NCBI GenBank assembly: GCA_964035545.1
Contig: OZ037773.1
Location: 9,140,751 to 9,204,750, forward strand
Direction: 5' to 3'
Source: Bugula neritina
Taxonomy: Eukaryota; Bryozoa; Gymnolaemata; Cheilostomatida; Bugulidae
DNA length: 64,000 nt
Made by a program: the position numbers and the translations under genes. Under the pieces are notes generated by a model. It was not told the DNA's origin. It was given only the letters and a program-made list of their open reading frames with translations, and ran no database searches. Positions 11,882 to 25,472 of the stretch are shown here, in pieces; position 1 is the first letter of the stretch; each line of letters opens with the position of its first letter.

Positions 11882-14800
11882 TCACACCGTTGCTATGTTG
11901 AATAGAGCCACTCCATGCTGGTAGCAAGAGAGAGCCAGCTGGCTACCATCAGGTGACACAGCAATGTCACACAGAGTCCAAGAGCTTTGTTTAGAGTACT
12001 TTAGGTGTTTAAGAAGTTTACCTAAAATTTAAGACGCATAATATAATGTAATTCAACAGCAGATGGGATTTTAAAATATTATAACACATGTTAGCATATG
12101 ATGTATGTATAATATATATAAGCAAATTTTTCAGCTTTGACTGTGTTATGTAGAAAATTTACAAAGGTTGTCGCATTAGGAAATTAAAAAGTTGCAAATA
12201 ATAAACAATTTTCAGCTATATTATAGATGTAGAGTGTGTGTTGCAGATCAATATAATTGAAAAATTCGAATTGATCACTTACAGTCACTAAGATTTAATT
12301 GGGCTATAAATAAACACATATGCATTTTAAAATCTATTTGATAAATCATCTTTTAATTATATACCATTAGGTCACATAGCTTATACTATACTTATATAAG
12401 CCAATTCACTTATTATTATATCAAGCATACTTATAATACTAAAAACAACTGTGATACCTTCCTTCGAGATGACGGATATAACGGAATTCTGCCCTCCAGA
12501 TTCAGGATTCAACTTCGCAGCTAGACAATAAATGAATCCTGCAGAATCAACACTTAGAGCTGTGGGACTGATTAGTCCAAGACAAGTCCAGACGTGTTCT
12601 AATTTTTGATTGTTCAGCCTAAACTTATTCACACTCCCGTTTTGGCAATCAGCAATGATTAAAGACTCATCCTTCAAAACCACTATAGCCGTTGGAGCTT
12701 GGAGGCCAAGCAGGTTCGTGGAGAAAAGAAGCTTGCTGCAGCTTGAATAAACTGAGAGAACTTTGTTGTTTGGATTGATTAGTACGACATCACAAGTTTT
12801 AGGATTGACAGTTATTAAGTTGTTACTGTAGCGGCTAGTAAATGGAAGATTTCCCACAGCTTTGGCTTCGGTCCAGTCTGGCAAAAGAAACATGAGAATA
12901 GGTGATCCTCCGCCGTCATCAGTGCTAGACAGTGCCACAATGCTTTTCTTGTAAATAGCCATTGAACCAATCCATCTGTTTTGTTTGACTCGCTTAACAA
13001 GTGATCCTGAATCTGCATCATATTGGTGAATGGTATTGTAGCCACCAGACATTAGTGCTCCATCCTCTGTCCAGCAGACGGCTGATGAATGAAGATTTCC
13101 AGATTGCAACTGTCTCACATATTTTAAAGAGGTGGGAAAAGAACAATCTTGAATAAAATCCATTTCTCCTGCACGAAACTCCCCTAAAAAATCCAGCAAC
13201 AATTTTATTGGCTGTTATTTTTCATAACATTCAATTTTCGTCATAACAGAACATATAATATAGCAATGGCAGGATTAAAGTTTCCAACATTTAGAAAATC
13301 TAATAAATAATAAAAAATTTAACTAAAAATATTATAATGTTATACAATTCAGTAAAGTTGAATGCAAATTGAAAAAGTTTCATGATAATAATTTTTCTCA
13401 ATACAAATGCTTAGCTACTGAATTAACAAATAAAATCGAGTTAGAAGGAAATCAACAGCAGACTGTGCATGATAAAAATAGAACAACTTGGATTAGCTGC
13501 ATACTTAAATTATAATAAATAAAGCTTAGTTTATATAAAAAATTACTTTATACCTTTAAAAAGCTGGCATGGCTGCACTTCAAGTTGAATTGCTCCATCA
13601 AGCTTTGAAATATATTCAGTTCTTCTAGTCATGACAGTTAAATCATCACTGTGAGTCAGATATCTATTGGATGTTTTCCATAAGTTTGCAAACTCATCTC
13701 TGAATCTCTGAGATGTGGCGGAATAGCTTTCAGCTTGCAGAGTGTTTGAAGTTAGGTTTCTGTAAACATCTACTTTGACTGCTTCACTTCGATCAGTCAT
13801 TTCCTTTACCTGCAGCATACAACTGATAAAGTTGAATAAAATAAAGTTGACCAAATAGCGCATTGCATCTGTTAGAGGGATTGTGTAATAAATAACAGAG
13901 TGAATAACTAAAAAGTTTAATGTATATTTGTTCCAATTGACCTTGTGAACATATTAACTTAGTTTATGATTCCTGAATGGATTGATGGCGGTGACAAACA
14001 TTATTTTCTTATTGAAAGTTATCTTATAGCTGAAGCAATAAACTAGGAAGGGCAAGTTTCTTGTTTTTATTGGTCACAAGCTTTAAATTATTAATGAAAC
14101 ATTAAATAGAGCACATTGCTTATATGACATAATAATTATACTTTGTCCCTATAAGAAATTATAGATACAGCAACAACATAGATTTTAGACTGTTTTTTGA
14201 TGCTGGGAAAATCATGAATTTGGAATTGTCTATTCTTATTATCTGTTGAGTTGGAGTTATCTTGCTTATAATTATGAATAGCTTTATAATATGCTAAGAG
14301 AATGTTAACCTATTCCAATGGGAATTATAAGTCATTTTACTAAAATAATAATTTTTAGTCATTGCATGCTATTTGTCCCAACTAAATGTGTTTTTTTCAA
14401 AATTATTTCTTTTAGAAGTTGAAATAGGCACCCAAAGTGCAGGCTTTTTCAAAAAACAATAACTTTATCAAAAGTTTATATAGCATGCAGAGTTTTATAT
14501 AGAAATAAAGAAAAAGCCTATTATAAAAAATAGAAGTAACGTACTTGTATTTCAAACTAAAAGCAAAATCAAAATTATAGGTCAAATAAAAATAAAAAAT
14601 TTGTTTTGGCTGCTAAAAATAAAAGTAATTCTATAATTACTTGTTTTTGAAGGGTTTGGTCCACATCTTTTATTGTCTCCACAGCTTTCATCTCCATCTC
14701 TCCAACACTGCGCCAAGCGTTCTTTTCCATCTTACTCATTTCAGAGAGTTTAAAGGAGAGCAACATCATTGACTCTTTTACTTCTTCTCTCACATTGGCA

Positions 14801-16281
14801 GCTATCTTTTCCAGAGATAGGATAGCATGAGGACCATTAGTAGCCACTTTCTCATTGGCTGAACCTGTTAAAACAATGCACTCAGTTACATGCAAAATGT
14901 TGTTAGAACAAACAGAAGAGTTTAAGCACTGAATACTAAAGTACAGTAGCTTATGTATAAAAAAATGGGCTTTTTAAAAGAACATTATAATTAGAAAAGC
15001 TATAATTCCATTAATATATAGTATGCATAACAGAGCAAGCCATAAGAGGCCTGTAGCCAAAAATAAGGCTTTGCTTACTTTTACTTGCTTCACAAGTTTC
15101 CTCTGTGTCACATCTAATGCAGAATGCCTGGTAACAGGTGGAGCAGCCCAAAGTATAGAATTCTGCCTCATGAGCCTTGCACCTCTCCCTGTGATATCTA
15201 CAGGAGTTGTTGGTGTACTCTTTGATGGTCAGAGTTGAGTGAGGCTTTTGGGTAAAATTGGCAATAAACTCTTCATGATTCTGCAGGGAAAAGTAGGAAA
15301 AAATTATGTTTCTAAACAATAAGATTTAAAATGAAAATATTTTGCTTTGTATACAAAACTTTAAATGGACTAATTATAGCTTAAAATAAATTTTCTAAAG
15401 TTTATTGCCGTATATACAGCAAAGATATCTCTAAGAAGTCAGCAAGACATTCTTCAATATTTTAGATGCAAAATTTTTTGCATAAATTGTGATCAAATTT
15501 AAAAGAAAGTATTATAATGTAAAGTTAATCTAAGTACACATGCACTGATAGCGGCTGTACTGCTGTGACCAAAGAGCTTAAATGAAACTGCTTGCTGTGC
15601 TACAAAAACCTATAAACATCATAAAGGACAATAAAACATAGCTGTGAAATTCGCTTGGACTCAATAAATTAAAATATTATTTACAGGGTATTGTATGATT
15701 ATAAAAATATTAAAATAAAAATTAAAACTATAATGCCGCCAAATGATAATTTTATTGGTTTGATAGAAGACAAAAAGAGGTAGTAGCAAAAGTTCTTGGT
15801 GGTTATTATAGTTATGGTATAAGTGTTGAATACCTTGAAATGCTCTGTACACATCTTCTTCATGCAGTCCTGACAGAACATCACGGCTCTTTGTTTATCT
15901 CCAGGGCAAACGTCACAGGAAGTGGGTGGATCTTCAGACTCACTCTCCTCCATCTTACCAACTGTCACCACTTTCACTTTGTGCAAAGTCTCAAAGCTAG
16001 CTATTTCCTGTGCTTTTCTACAATTAATATTTAAGTAATAACACTGTGTGTTATATAGTTATAATATGTTTGAAGATGAATTTGCTTACATCTTCAAGCT
16101 AACCTTATTGTACCTACCCACACACAGCACAGTCAACTCTCCCCAACTTTTCATAGTCAGCTTGTATACAGGGTAGACAGAAGATATGAGAACATGGAAG
16201 TTCTCTTGGATCAGTCATATAAGTTAGTCTCTGTAGACAGTATCCACAGCTGTAGTCCTCAGTCAGTGCAGCAGACGCCAT
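11882..16281 (-). CDS. TRIM-like E3 ubiquitin ligase candidate, copy 2
   Basis: Exons on the minus strand, 16281-16118, 16017-15834, 15280-15079, 14864-14641, 13809-13554, 13183-12458 and 12021-11882, join to 1,896 bp (631 aa plus stop). Phases are the same as in copy 1, and the large NHL-like exon has the same length (726 bp). The RING is identical in protein sequence to copy 1. The B-box 2 exon reads CKAH, CSTC, CIRC. The NHL-like exon is only about half identical to copy 1 but keeps blocks such as KLEHVWTCLG and PTALSVD. The last exon ends GVALFNIATV. Both copies are intact, so this looks like a functional tandem paralogue whose ligand-binding end has diverged. Confidence 0.85.
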
Positions 16282-16829
16282 CTTAGAGACTTGCATCACA
16301 ACTCTAACAGTCACGGAGCTGTAGACTACCTGATATAAAGGCTGTGTTACGTTGATGACGTGCAACTTCCGCAATATTGTGTTGAATGATAAACTGATTT
16401 GACTAGTGATAAGAATGATACTTTTGAAATAAGTGTATATTGTAAAAGTGAACCCACTTTTTAACCATATTGTCTGTAATCCATTGAAGCACTGTATAGC
16501 AAGTATTCCTTGCTAGCTTTGTTCTCAGAGTGAGTTATTAAGAAATATTCTTATGCTATACTAAAGCACTGTTTCAATACTGAGCAATAAAAAAGGTTTA
16601 TTTTAGTTTAGTTGTAAGGAATGTATCAAAGTAAAGTTCCTAAGTGTGGACACCTGACATTATATTCAGCTATCCATATTATATACGCATCAACTATAGC
16701 TATTATATTATATACACAGAGCATAGCGTTTTACAATATCTTTAAATATATTGCACCTCTTCCATTCCTCTCCATACAACTCTGTCTATATATTATATGC
16801 CCATTATATACTTCAACTGAGAGCAGGTG

Positions 16830-17005
16830 TAGCTATAAGTGGTTATGATGCCCAGTAAAGACATGTGCAGCATGGTGATATGCTATATAAGAAAAAGGAT
16901 TTACAATAGTCACATGCAGTTGCTTTTTGCTACAATAGAAAACAATTGTCCCTAGCTTGCAATAAAAGCTTTTTTAACAGGAGTTCTCACAGGGGTGGTG
17001 ACTAT
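16830..17005 (+). repeat. degenerate SINE copy upstream of TRIM-like copy 2
   Basis: Shares TTTTAACAGGAGTTCTCACA and GGTGGTGACTATA with the copies at 9.8 and 25.5 kb. It lies at the same relative place upstream of copy 2 as the 9.7-kb SINE does for copy 1, so it probably predates the duplication. Confidence 0.55.
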
Positions 17006-18361
17006 AGACTCACTCATATAAACTAGTAGTTACTTCAATTTGCTGTAAATGGAGAGCAGTTGTAAACCATGTGTTTGGCATAAGAAGGTATAAGTAAAAC
17101 TAGCATCTGATGATAAAAAAACATATATGTAACTCTCTCTTTATAATAAAGTATACTGCAAAGACTCACAATATGCAGGAAATAGATTTCTAGTTTTCAA
17201 TAATGTTGCTTAGAATATTTCAGATAATTATTTGATTTTAGAAATTGGCCTGTACACGTTATTTTTAAACATTACTTATATACAATGCAAATGAACACAA
17301 AGCCTATAATAAATTAATAATGAATTTTGAGATCTTATGCTAACAAAGTGGGTGAGACAAAAAACTAGAGCATTTATATAACTATCAAAAATAGTATATT
17401 TCAATTATTATAAGCCCTATATAATACAAATATAACAACTTCAAAGTTCTTTGACCCATTAAATTATACAATACTGTGCTATATATAGTAGATGATGATT
17501 TATTTTACATTCAATTGCAGAAACAAGCTTTGGGTTAACATTGAATAGACAGAAAATAAGTGTGATGATATTACCAGATGAGATTAAATTACCTCTGAAA
17601 AACTTTTTACTAAAATTTGAATATGCTTTACTATAGCAAGAAAATAACTTTGTCAACAGCACTACAACACTACAATTAAAGCAGAAAATAACTTTACGAA
17701 ATGACTTTTAATGTTGTTGTATGAGAGCAATGCAAAGCTAATTTTATTATTCAATAATTATTTTTGTTAGATTTATATGACTGCAGTGCAATGCATGGGT
17801 TTTGTGTATACATTTTTTTAACATATGCTATACTCTTACACACAAACTTCAAAACATCTGCTGCCATAAATAATAACAGCAAACAAAATAATACTGTAAT
17901 TGATGTAATGATTTGAAGTGATGACTTCCTAAGTCAGGTTGATTTGAAGCGACTTCTTAATCAGTTTGAATGCATACATATACATCTGTTTAAACTAAAA
18001 TAAATAAGTGTTGATAGATGATAATACTTAAACTTGTGCATTTATAGCCATGATGCTTGTCAAAATAAAATTCTACCAATTACATTACACTATATAAAAC
18101 AGCGAATCATGCGACAGGTTTCATTCTTGAAATTTCTTTAGTTTTGCTGACTTGGTAAAACATAAGTGACTTTATAACAAACACTTCATAAAACCTATTT
18201 TAAATAGCTTTTATTCACTGCAAGAACAACAAGTTTTTCATGATGATTTTATTAATTATTATAAATATAAAATTGTACTGCAGCTCAAAAAAATAAACAT
18301 TTTAGTTTAAGGATAATTTTGAGAGGGATTTTAAAAATAATATATCGAAAAGTTTCAACAG
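17006..18361. other. gene-free AT-rich spacer
   Basis: No exon, repeat array or RNA gene could be recognised on either strand. Confidence 0.5.
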
Positions 18362-18726
18362 TTATTTTTTTGACCCATGATTCTGACGAACTTGGAGTCT
18401 TCTATTGTTGATCACTGAGCTTTTCCCCCAAAACAAGAATCCGTGAGTTGTACCTTCAAAAGACAGTAACATTATTCAACATCCCCTAAACATAAACTGT
18501 ATAAAAGAAAGCAACCTATAATATATCTATTTTAATTATTAATATGGTATTTCAAGCGAAGTATATAATAGGATAAGAACGTCTATAACAATTATGTTAC
18601 ATTTCTGCAGTAAGCAACTATACAAGCACTGTTTGCTATTGGTAAATTGTAACAGTATAACTCACCGAGCATGTTCATAGACAGCATAACCATGACAACC
18701 ACCAGTAGGAAATGTAGAAACTTCAT
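18362..18726 (-). CDS. secreted peptide gene A (family with conserved signal exon)
   Basis: Two coding exons on the minus strand: 18726-18666 (61 bp, ATG, donor GTGAGT) and 18453-18362 (stop TAA), joined in phase 1 to 50 aa. Exon 1 encodes a signal peptide (MKFLHFLLVVVMVMLSMNML). Exon 2 encodes a 29-residue Lys/Arg-rich region beginning TTHGFLFWGK, with an RR pair and a GSKK end. A 5' UTR exon with a GTGAGT donor (ends 19032) lies downstream of a TATA box at 19100-19091, and the signal exon has an acceptor at 18749. Genes at 27, 38, 44 and 62 kb share the signal sequence, exon length and intron phase. The peptide could be antimicrobial, hormonal or a signalling ligand; the sequence does not say which. 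Confidence 0.65.
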
Positions 18727-19090
18727 AGCTGCAGTCTAAGTCTTGCTACTGTAATATACATTATTTGCTTGCATACATATAACTTTCTTTCAGATACTAT
18801 TGTTTATTGACAACCCTTGCATGTGTATAGAGATAGGTAAATATTTTACAGCGATTTTATTTAGATACAAACTCTAGATTAAAAGTTTTTGGGTTCAGTA
18901 TATGAAACAAATAAATGTTGTATGATCAACTTTTAAACAAATTTATAAAAAAGCTTAGCTATATTTTATTAAAAACACTAGTTTCTATATCAGCTTTAAC
19001 ATTTAAATAAAACATTTCATGAAATACTCACTAGTCTACAATGTGTGATATTTAGAAAAAGCACTCTGTTATAAACTGTGCAACCAGAAC

Positions 19091-19100
19091 TTTATATATA
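19091..19100 (-). promoter_or_regulatory. TATA box of peptide gene A
   Basis: TATATATAAA on the minus strand lies about 30 bases before a likely start and a short 5' UTR exon ending at a GTGAGT donor (19031-19026). Confidence 0.45.
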
Positions 19101-20490
19101 CTGTGAACTGAGTGTAATTGTATGTTAGTTTGTTGGACTTTCAGCCTTTATATACCATTTGTTTGATTAGATGACATAATACCAACACTTGAAGTGATTG
19201 GTTACAAAATACTCAGTTTGTATTTAATTGTTGCCAACTTGTTTTTGTCTTCAAAGTTTTCCTTCCTATAGCATGGAGTTTTCTCTTCAAGTTGCTCAAT
19301 AGTCAATTAATTATTTTTTTTGACATTGAAAAAGGGAATTCAATAAACCAGGTGATGCCAAACTAAAGGCAATTTCATGAAATTCATATACAGAAATGTA
19401 TAGCTCTATAATAGAATATTATATAAGATAAAATATAACAATGAGAGATTGTTAGATTGCTAAAAAATATTTCAAACTAGGGAAACCTTACCATTTATAT
19501 TGCTGTTTCTTTATGTGATAAAAGTTGGGTCACTGCCCTAATAATATACTAAGCCATGTCTACATCATTGTTTCAACAGTTTTGACAATACCTCAATAAA
19601 ACTATTTTGAACAAAAATTTGTGGGTTTAATAAAATTAATGTTTTAAGTGAAATGCCTAGCATCTTTTATTCAACAATAAATTACTTGTTGATTTACAAA
19701 TTGAATAACAGCTACTACATATTGCATACAAACCTATAATTACACTGTTTGTTTTTGAAGACGAAATTGTATTTGTTATCACAATGTTGTATATATAGTA
19801 GAAATATTCAGAAATATTGCTTTTTATGCTTTTAGTAAATTTTAAAAAAGGTGCTATACAATGTAAAACCTAAAGCTGTTTGTATACTATCACCAATAAC
19901 ATATGCTTTTACAAGCAGCACTATATGTCATTATAGTAGGATAGCAAACCTATATAATCATATAATTCTATAATGATAGTAATATAGTGTACACAATATA
20001 TTTATAGATTTATATATAAACATATTAAACTGTGAGGTAATGTTAACCAATTATTAGTAAAAACTAGAAAAAAGTGCTATAATTTTGTTAAATAAAATTA
20101 AACTTAAAACAACATATTGCTATAAATGACAATATGTTATACCAATTGCTGTTACAACAAGTGGTTAAATCATTTGGAGTAGACTTTATATAAATATACT
20201 TCAAACTTTTGAAATTAATGTTTGGGTTGTCTTTTGAATCAGCTAACAATTAACAATTACATCTGTATTACTTAAGATAAAGAGCTATAGAAGCTCTATA
20301 TACTGCCTGGTAACTTAGTTTTTTTACAATGGGGTCGATGACTTGAAAATATCCAACTGATTGCCAATTCAAAGAATTTAGACCAGGGCAGTTTTGCATC
20401 AAACAAAAAATACACCCATTGCTTACTTAATAAACTGTTTAAAATAGTGGTGATACTTTTACAAGGACTTTATTTTCCAGGGGTCAACAC

Positions 20491-20515
20491 CCTTGATTTA
20501 CATATTTAAATATAT
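20491..20515 (+). promoter_or_regulatory. octamer/TATA promoter-like module 1
   Basis: CCTTGATTTACATATTTAAA: a variant POU-type octamer followed at once by an AT-rich TATA-like element. A GTAAGT donor-like site lies at about 20553, as after a 5' UTR exon. Confidence 0.35.
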
Positions 20516-21128
20516 CACTTTGCTGGTTCGGTTCTTCATGCGGTTTGTTTACGTAAGTTTTATTTTATTTGTTTCCTAATTATATTCAACTTGTCAACAG
20601 TGTTTTTAACTGTGATGATTGATTACTTAATTTGCTTTTGTTGCAATGATATATTATTAGTCAACACTCACAGTGATACATATATGTACAGAGTTTTAAA
20701 GGTACTTGAGTATATAGATTAGTTCAAAAATACTTAAAACAATTTTTCTCACTTTTTTCTATACCTACCTTTTGTATTTTTCGATGGAATCTAATTATCC
20801 AACATATTCATAGCACTTTCTGTTCTGAATTCATGCAGTTACTTAGCTTATATAGCTTATACCAATTAAGATAATCACACCACACTATATTTAAATTATA
20901 TATATAGTGTGTTACCATACTGTATACAGCAGCTGATTATGTAGAAAGTTAAACACTCAACATTCTAATTAGCTCAGCTATTTTGCTAAAAGTATGTGAA
21001 TTTTATTTCTAGAAGATATTTCTTCTAGAAATAAAAGAAGCTAAAGTATTCAACCTATGTCATTGCAAGAAAAAAATCTTTTCATAATATTTTATTTACT
21101 GTAACTATAAAGCCGTATATCTTTATAC

Positions 21129-21258
21129 TGTCACACGCTGTCACACGCTGTCACACGCTGCCACACACTGTCACACGCTGTCACAGGCTGTCACACGCTG
21201 TCACACGCTGTCACATGCTGTCACACGCTGTCACATGCTGTCACACGCTGTCACACTG
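21129..21258. repeat. 10-bp minisatellite (TCACACGCTG)n
   Basis: Thirteen or so tandem copies of TCACACGCTG with single-base variants (CATG, CAGG, CCACACACTG). No ORF of note. Confidence 0.9.
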
Positions 21259-21920
21259 CTTATAATATATGCTCTGAGCAAAGATGCAGAACAATAACTC
21301 AATGTATTGCTTAAATTGCCAACAGTGTATCCTTCATATATAAAGCTGTAACAATTATTTTGTCAATAAAGTGAAAGTTATGTGCGTCGTTCAACAGAAG
21401 GAAAACTATGAGAGAAGTGAGTACAGCTAACTTTCCTCCTTTACATCTTTAGCTGCACTGACTCACACAAAAACAAAAGCAACTATAACATGCAGCTTCA
21501 AAAAGCTTTCCATTTTAAAAAAAAAATTTAAATGAAAATATTTCAAAAAGCTACTAGAAAATTGCCGCTGGAACAATAAGAGTTAACTTGATGCTGAAAC
21601 TCTTCCTGAGCTTGCATGGGCACAGATATAAGACTGGATTAGCTTTCATAGAAGATTTTATTTTTAGCAGATTGGATATGAGTCAAGTAAAAGGCTCGGG
21701 AGTAGATATAAATTGGCAATATGGTTTTATAATTGGGTCACTGAACTATAACAATAGCTTATTGAATGCCAAATATTAAAACGCAAACCAGGAAAATTTT
21801 GGTTGAATCTTATAAATCTATTGCACAATTAGCTAATCCTAGAACTCTATTATCTATTTTCTGGCAGTTGGTTATAAAACTTTTACATTAAGCTCAGTTG
21901 CTCTCTTGAAGGATATTGCC

Positions 21921-21950
21921 CTTGATTTGCATACATTATATATAATACAA
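21921..21950 (+). promoter_or_regulatory. octamer/TATA promoter-like module 2
   Basis: CTTGATTTGCATACATTATA: exact octamer ATTTGCAT at 21925-21932, followed by TATATATAATA. Matches modules 1 and 3. Confidence 0.4.
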
Positions 21951-22978
21951 TTCAAAGACACATCTTTGACATTTCTCTATTTGCCGTATCTCCTACTCAC
22001 TGAACTTTTAGTATTCAACATTCTAACTGCATTCTAGCTACATTTATCAATAGTTTTAAATTCTATTTTGTTTTAATAATTTGTTGTTGAACAGGTAAAG
22101 CAATATAGCAGAGTTATATACAGGTGGCAATATATCGCAACATATTCTTGTATCCCATATAATTGGACATAGCCCATTATATGTAATTATATCTGCACCA
22201 GACTAACTAAACGGAACTATAGTTTCTATAACTATTTACTGTACAGCAAGTGTCAGCTTTTGAGGCAAGTCCTATAGAATTATTGCTGCTGAAAAACTAT
22301 CTATAAAAAGGAAAACTCAGCCATTTCGAAAGAATACTGTAGGACTGTATGTATAAAGTGTGGCTTTAACTGTGTTTCTTATATTTACAAAGGAAACAAC
22401 TTTGTTATATTGTCAAAATACTTGACTTGCGGTGCACTATATAGGTGCTAGATGAGCATTCTTAACCATATAACAAGTCATTGGGGAGCATGAATCTATT
22501 ACTTATATGTAAACAATTTCAACTTGAGTTTCTTACAGTAAAAAATATATACCTATTAATTCAGTTTTTATGTTGTGAGTTTGTTTACATAGAGATATGG
22601 CATAATACTCAAATAAAACAATATAATATATAATTGATATTGCAATATTATGTTTGAGCGATTTTATATTTAGTATATTCTAACTTTACCAGCTTGCAGA
22701 TGATGTATGTAATGACTTAAGAGAGTAGCATATGAATGTCTAATTTGAAGAAAGTAATTAAGAATATTACCGGTTTGTCATATATCAATATTTTATCTGG
22801 AGTTTTCTTCTCTTGAAGTTTTCTATTTGTTTCAGAATACGTAGATAGTGGGCTGATAACTTACACATATATCAATAATAAAAGCCCATTTACTATATTA
22901 TGCAGTTCAGTTAGCTGGTTTCTCTGATTTTAAAAATATTTAGAAAAAACTTATTAACTTTGGGGTTAGCATTTGACT

Positions 22979-22980
<2 letters not shown>

Positions 22981-23013
<33 letters not shown>
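22981..23013. repeat. (TA)n microsatellite
   Basis: An uninterrupted AT dinucleotide run. Confidence 0.95.
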
Positions 23014-23016
<3 letters not shown>

Positions 23017-23604
23017 AATATAACAGAAAATATACATTCCCTGCATGTAAAGCAACTAAACAAACATCTTACAACTTAAAGCGCAATGAAGACAAAAAAC
23101 ACTACACATTTGCATAAAACTTACAGAAGCCTAATGAAAACAATGTCTGCAAACAAACTAAAGTTAGACTCAGTGTGAATACTTATATATGATGCAATGA
23201 GAATGAAAAATAGTATATATGCTATGGATACTAATAAATGTAATATTACGAACTCTTAAACAGTATTTTAAAGATATTAGTTGCTCCTTGAGGTCAATAC
23301 TTTAATATAGTTGACAACTGTTTCCGTACATCAACCTTTCTATTTAAATTTAATTGTATTCAATTGCATATTCAACTCCTTGCATGGATGTGAATCAAAC
23401 TGAATACAGCTAACGGCTCCATATTGCCTGGCACTACTGTTTTATAATTGGGTCAATGAACTATAAACAATAGCTGATTGAATGCCAAATATCAAAGCAT
23501 AGATCTTCGGAAAGTGTTAGCTGATGTTGAAACCAAGTTGGCAGTTGGCAGTTGGTGATACTTTTACTGAGTGCACTAGCACTGTTTGCATGCAAAAGTT
23601 ATAT

Positions 23605-23630
23605 CCTTGATTTGCATAAATTATACAATT
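23605..23630 (+). promoter_or_regulatory. octamer/TATA promoter-like module 3
   Basis: CCTTGATTTGCATAAATTAT: exact octamer ATTTGCAT at 23610-23617. The upstream 150 bp resembles modules 1 and 2 (GGTGATACTTTTAC). Confidence 0.4.
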
Positions 23631-25130
23631 ATAGAGAAAAAGATTCGCCTGTATAACTTCTCTCTTTTGATTGAATTATTCAACCTGCAAATTTGTTTTT
23701 AGCAGCAATGACTATAATGATAAAAAATTTTTGAAAATAAATTTTTTTTAGTGGAAGTACTTTAAGAAAACTGTTAGCCCATATATTCATAATATGAGAA
23801 AATTAGGTGTGTATATAATAGTGTATTTAAAATAAGTTTCAATAATTGAAAAACATGAAAAATTGATGCATTGATTACAATCAATCTGTTTTTCTGCATT
23901 AAGTCAAAATTGCATCTAGCTATTTTTTTAAATTTCAAAGGCTAGTTTTGTGCATATACCTGAAACGGAAGAAATACTTTATATACTTTGCCAGTACGTG
24001 TGTGATTTTATATTATATACAATATATTTTGATGCTGCAACATGCTTTCCTATACCTATACCTATATAAAAGTTGTAAAATACGTCCTAAACTTGTCGTA
24101 TCTTTCTATGTTGTATTACAGTACTAGCTGTATTATAGCTATATAGGCTATTAAATAAATACAATATATGAAAACCTTTTCTATAGCTAACTTTTTATGT
24201 ATATTACGCATGCTTTCACTTATAGCTATACTATATACTCTATTTTATAGTATCTTAGCTTCTTTATAAACATAAACGTACCTGAATGCGTAAAGCTGAT
24301 CAGAAAATGTGTGTCGGTTATTTATAAAGAGCAATTTAAATTGATAACTCATTGGCAAGCAGAAATTGGTTAAAAACTTAATTGGAGTTTATTAGAGTAC
24401 ATATAATATAGTCTAATCCATAAGGTGATACCGCTAAACCTTCTTACACGCAATAAAGCACACCCAAAAATAAAACCCCTGAGCTTCCAGTAGATACATC
24501 GACGAAATATACTCCAAAAGACAGGTTTAATATGCGTTAACCTAAAAGATGATTAAATGTAAAGCCAGACATTAGTACAACCAAACATAAAAGGTTACTT
24601 ATGGTGGTGTACAGTTTGCAAAACCTTATTGCATTGATGAATAACATGCAATAACGCTAGGTTTTTGACCAAAATGTGGATATATAGTACCTGTAGACCA
24701 CAGTGATAAATTTTCATTAGACTCTCCATAGACACCTGGTATACCGTTTCTTGAAAACCTTTCAATTTTTCTTCTGGATTTCTTGCTGGTTTTTTCCAAA
24801 TTCCATTGCTTATTGACAAAATGCAAGTCCACACAGCAAGATAGATTATAAGGGCAACCTTCTAACTGTCACTGCCTTGCTGAGGCCACATCATTGGTAT
24901 ATTATAAGAATTCAATCCCGCCAAATAAAACCTAACTTAATTGTGCTAGAATCAAAATTTAAAAAGCCATGTTTTAGATCTTCCTGTTCCTCAAAGGCAC
25001 CTGCTTTTTTGAGTTTTTAATATCTTTTTGCAAAGTTATAGACAAATGATGTATGTAATATTAACATTTTTTCACATTTAACAGTATTCTGTGTGAAGTT
25101 AGCTTTACTTGAAACTTTTTATTCATTAGG

Positions 25131-25420
25131 AATATGTACATAATGGGGTCGCAACTTCTAAATACCATAAAAATATATTATAAAAATTGTTTAAACTAAA
25201 TGTATTATGTAAAGAACTGCTTAAACTTAACATATAATGTTGTAAATTATGTTGTAAATTATTATTATTGTTGACTAAAATGATATGTAGGTAACAATAA
25301 TAATAATTGCCAACATATGTCAAGTTTAAGCAGTTCTTTACATAATACATTTAGTTTAAACAATTTTTATGATATATTTTATAATATTTAGAAGTTGTGA
25401 CCCCATTATTTACATATGTT
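25131..25420. mobile_element. foldback element with arms of about 125 bp
   Basis: The left arm (TAATGGGGTCGCAACTTCTA at 25141) and right arm (its near complement ending at about 25415) continue inward through matching blocks (AAACTAAATGTATTATGTAA, AGAACTGCTTAAACTT) to a short centre near 25260. No coding capacity. Probably a MITE. Confidence 0.75.
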
Positions 25421-25472
25421 CAATAAATGAAAAGATTCAAGAGAGGAAAACTTTGCTCAAATTTTTTTTTAG

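Larger units (their letters stand above)
19101..25130. other. gene-poor stretch with promoter-like duplications
   Basis: No convincing coding exon. It holds three copies of an octamer-plus-TATA module, a short palindrome at about 21000-21036 (TTTCTAGAAG centre), a 10-bp minisatellite and a (TA)n run. Positions 21722-21960 and 23446-23640 are diverged duplicates (shared ATAATTGGGTCA and GAATGCCAAATAT). It may hold broken members of the secreted-peptide family, but no signal exon was recognised. Confidence 0.45.

Noticed and set aside
21129-21258. Short regular repeats as a CRISPR array
   Set aside because: Units are contiguous 10-mers without spacers in animal DNA.
24595-24834. Overlapping minus-strand frames with basic residues (KKSRRKIERFSR)
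   Set aside because: Considered as another peptide exon, but no signal exon or clear acceptor in the family phase could be placed.
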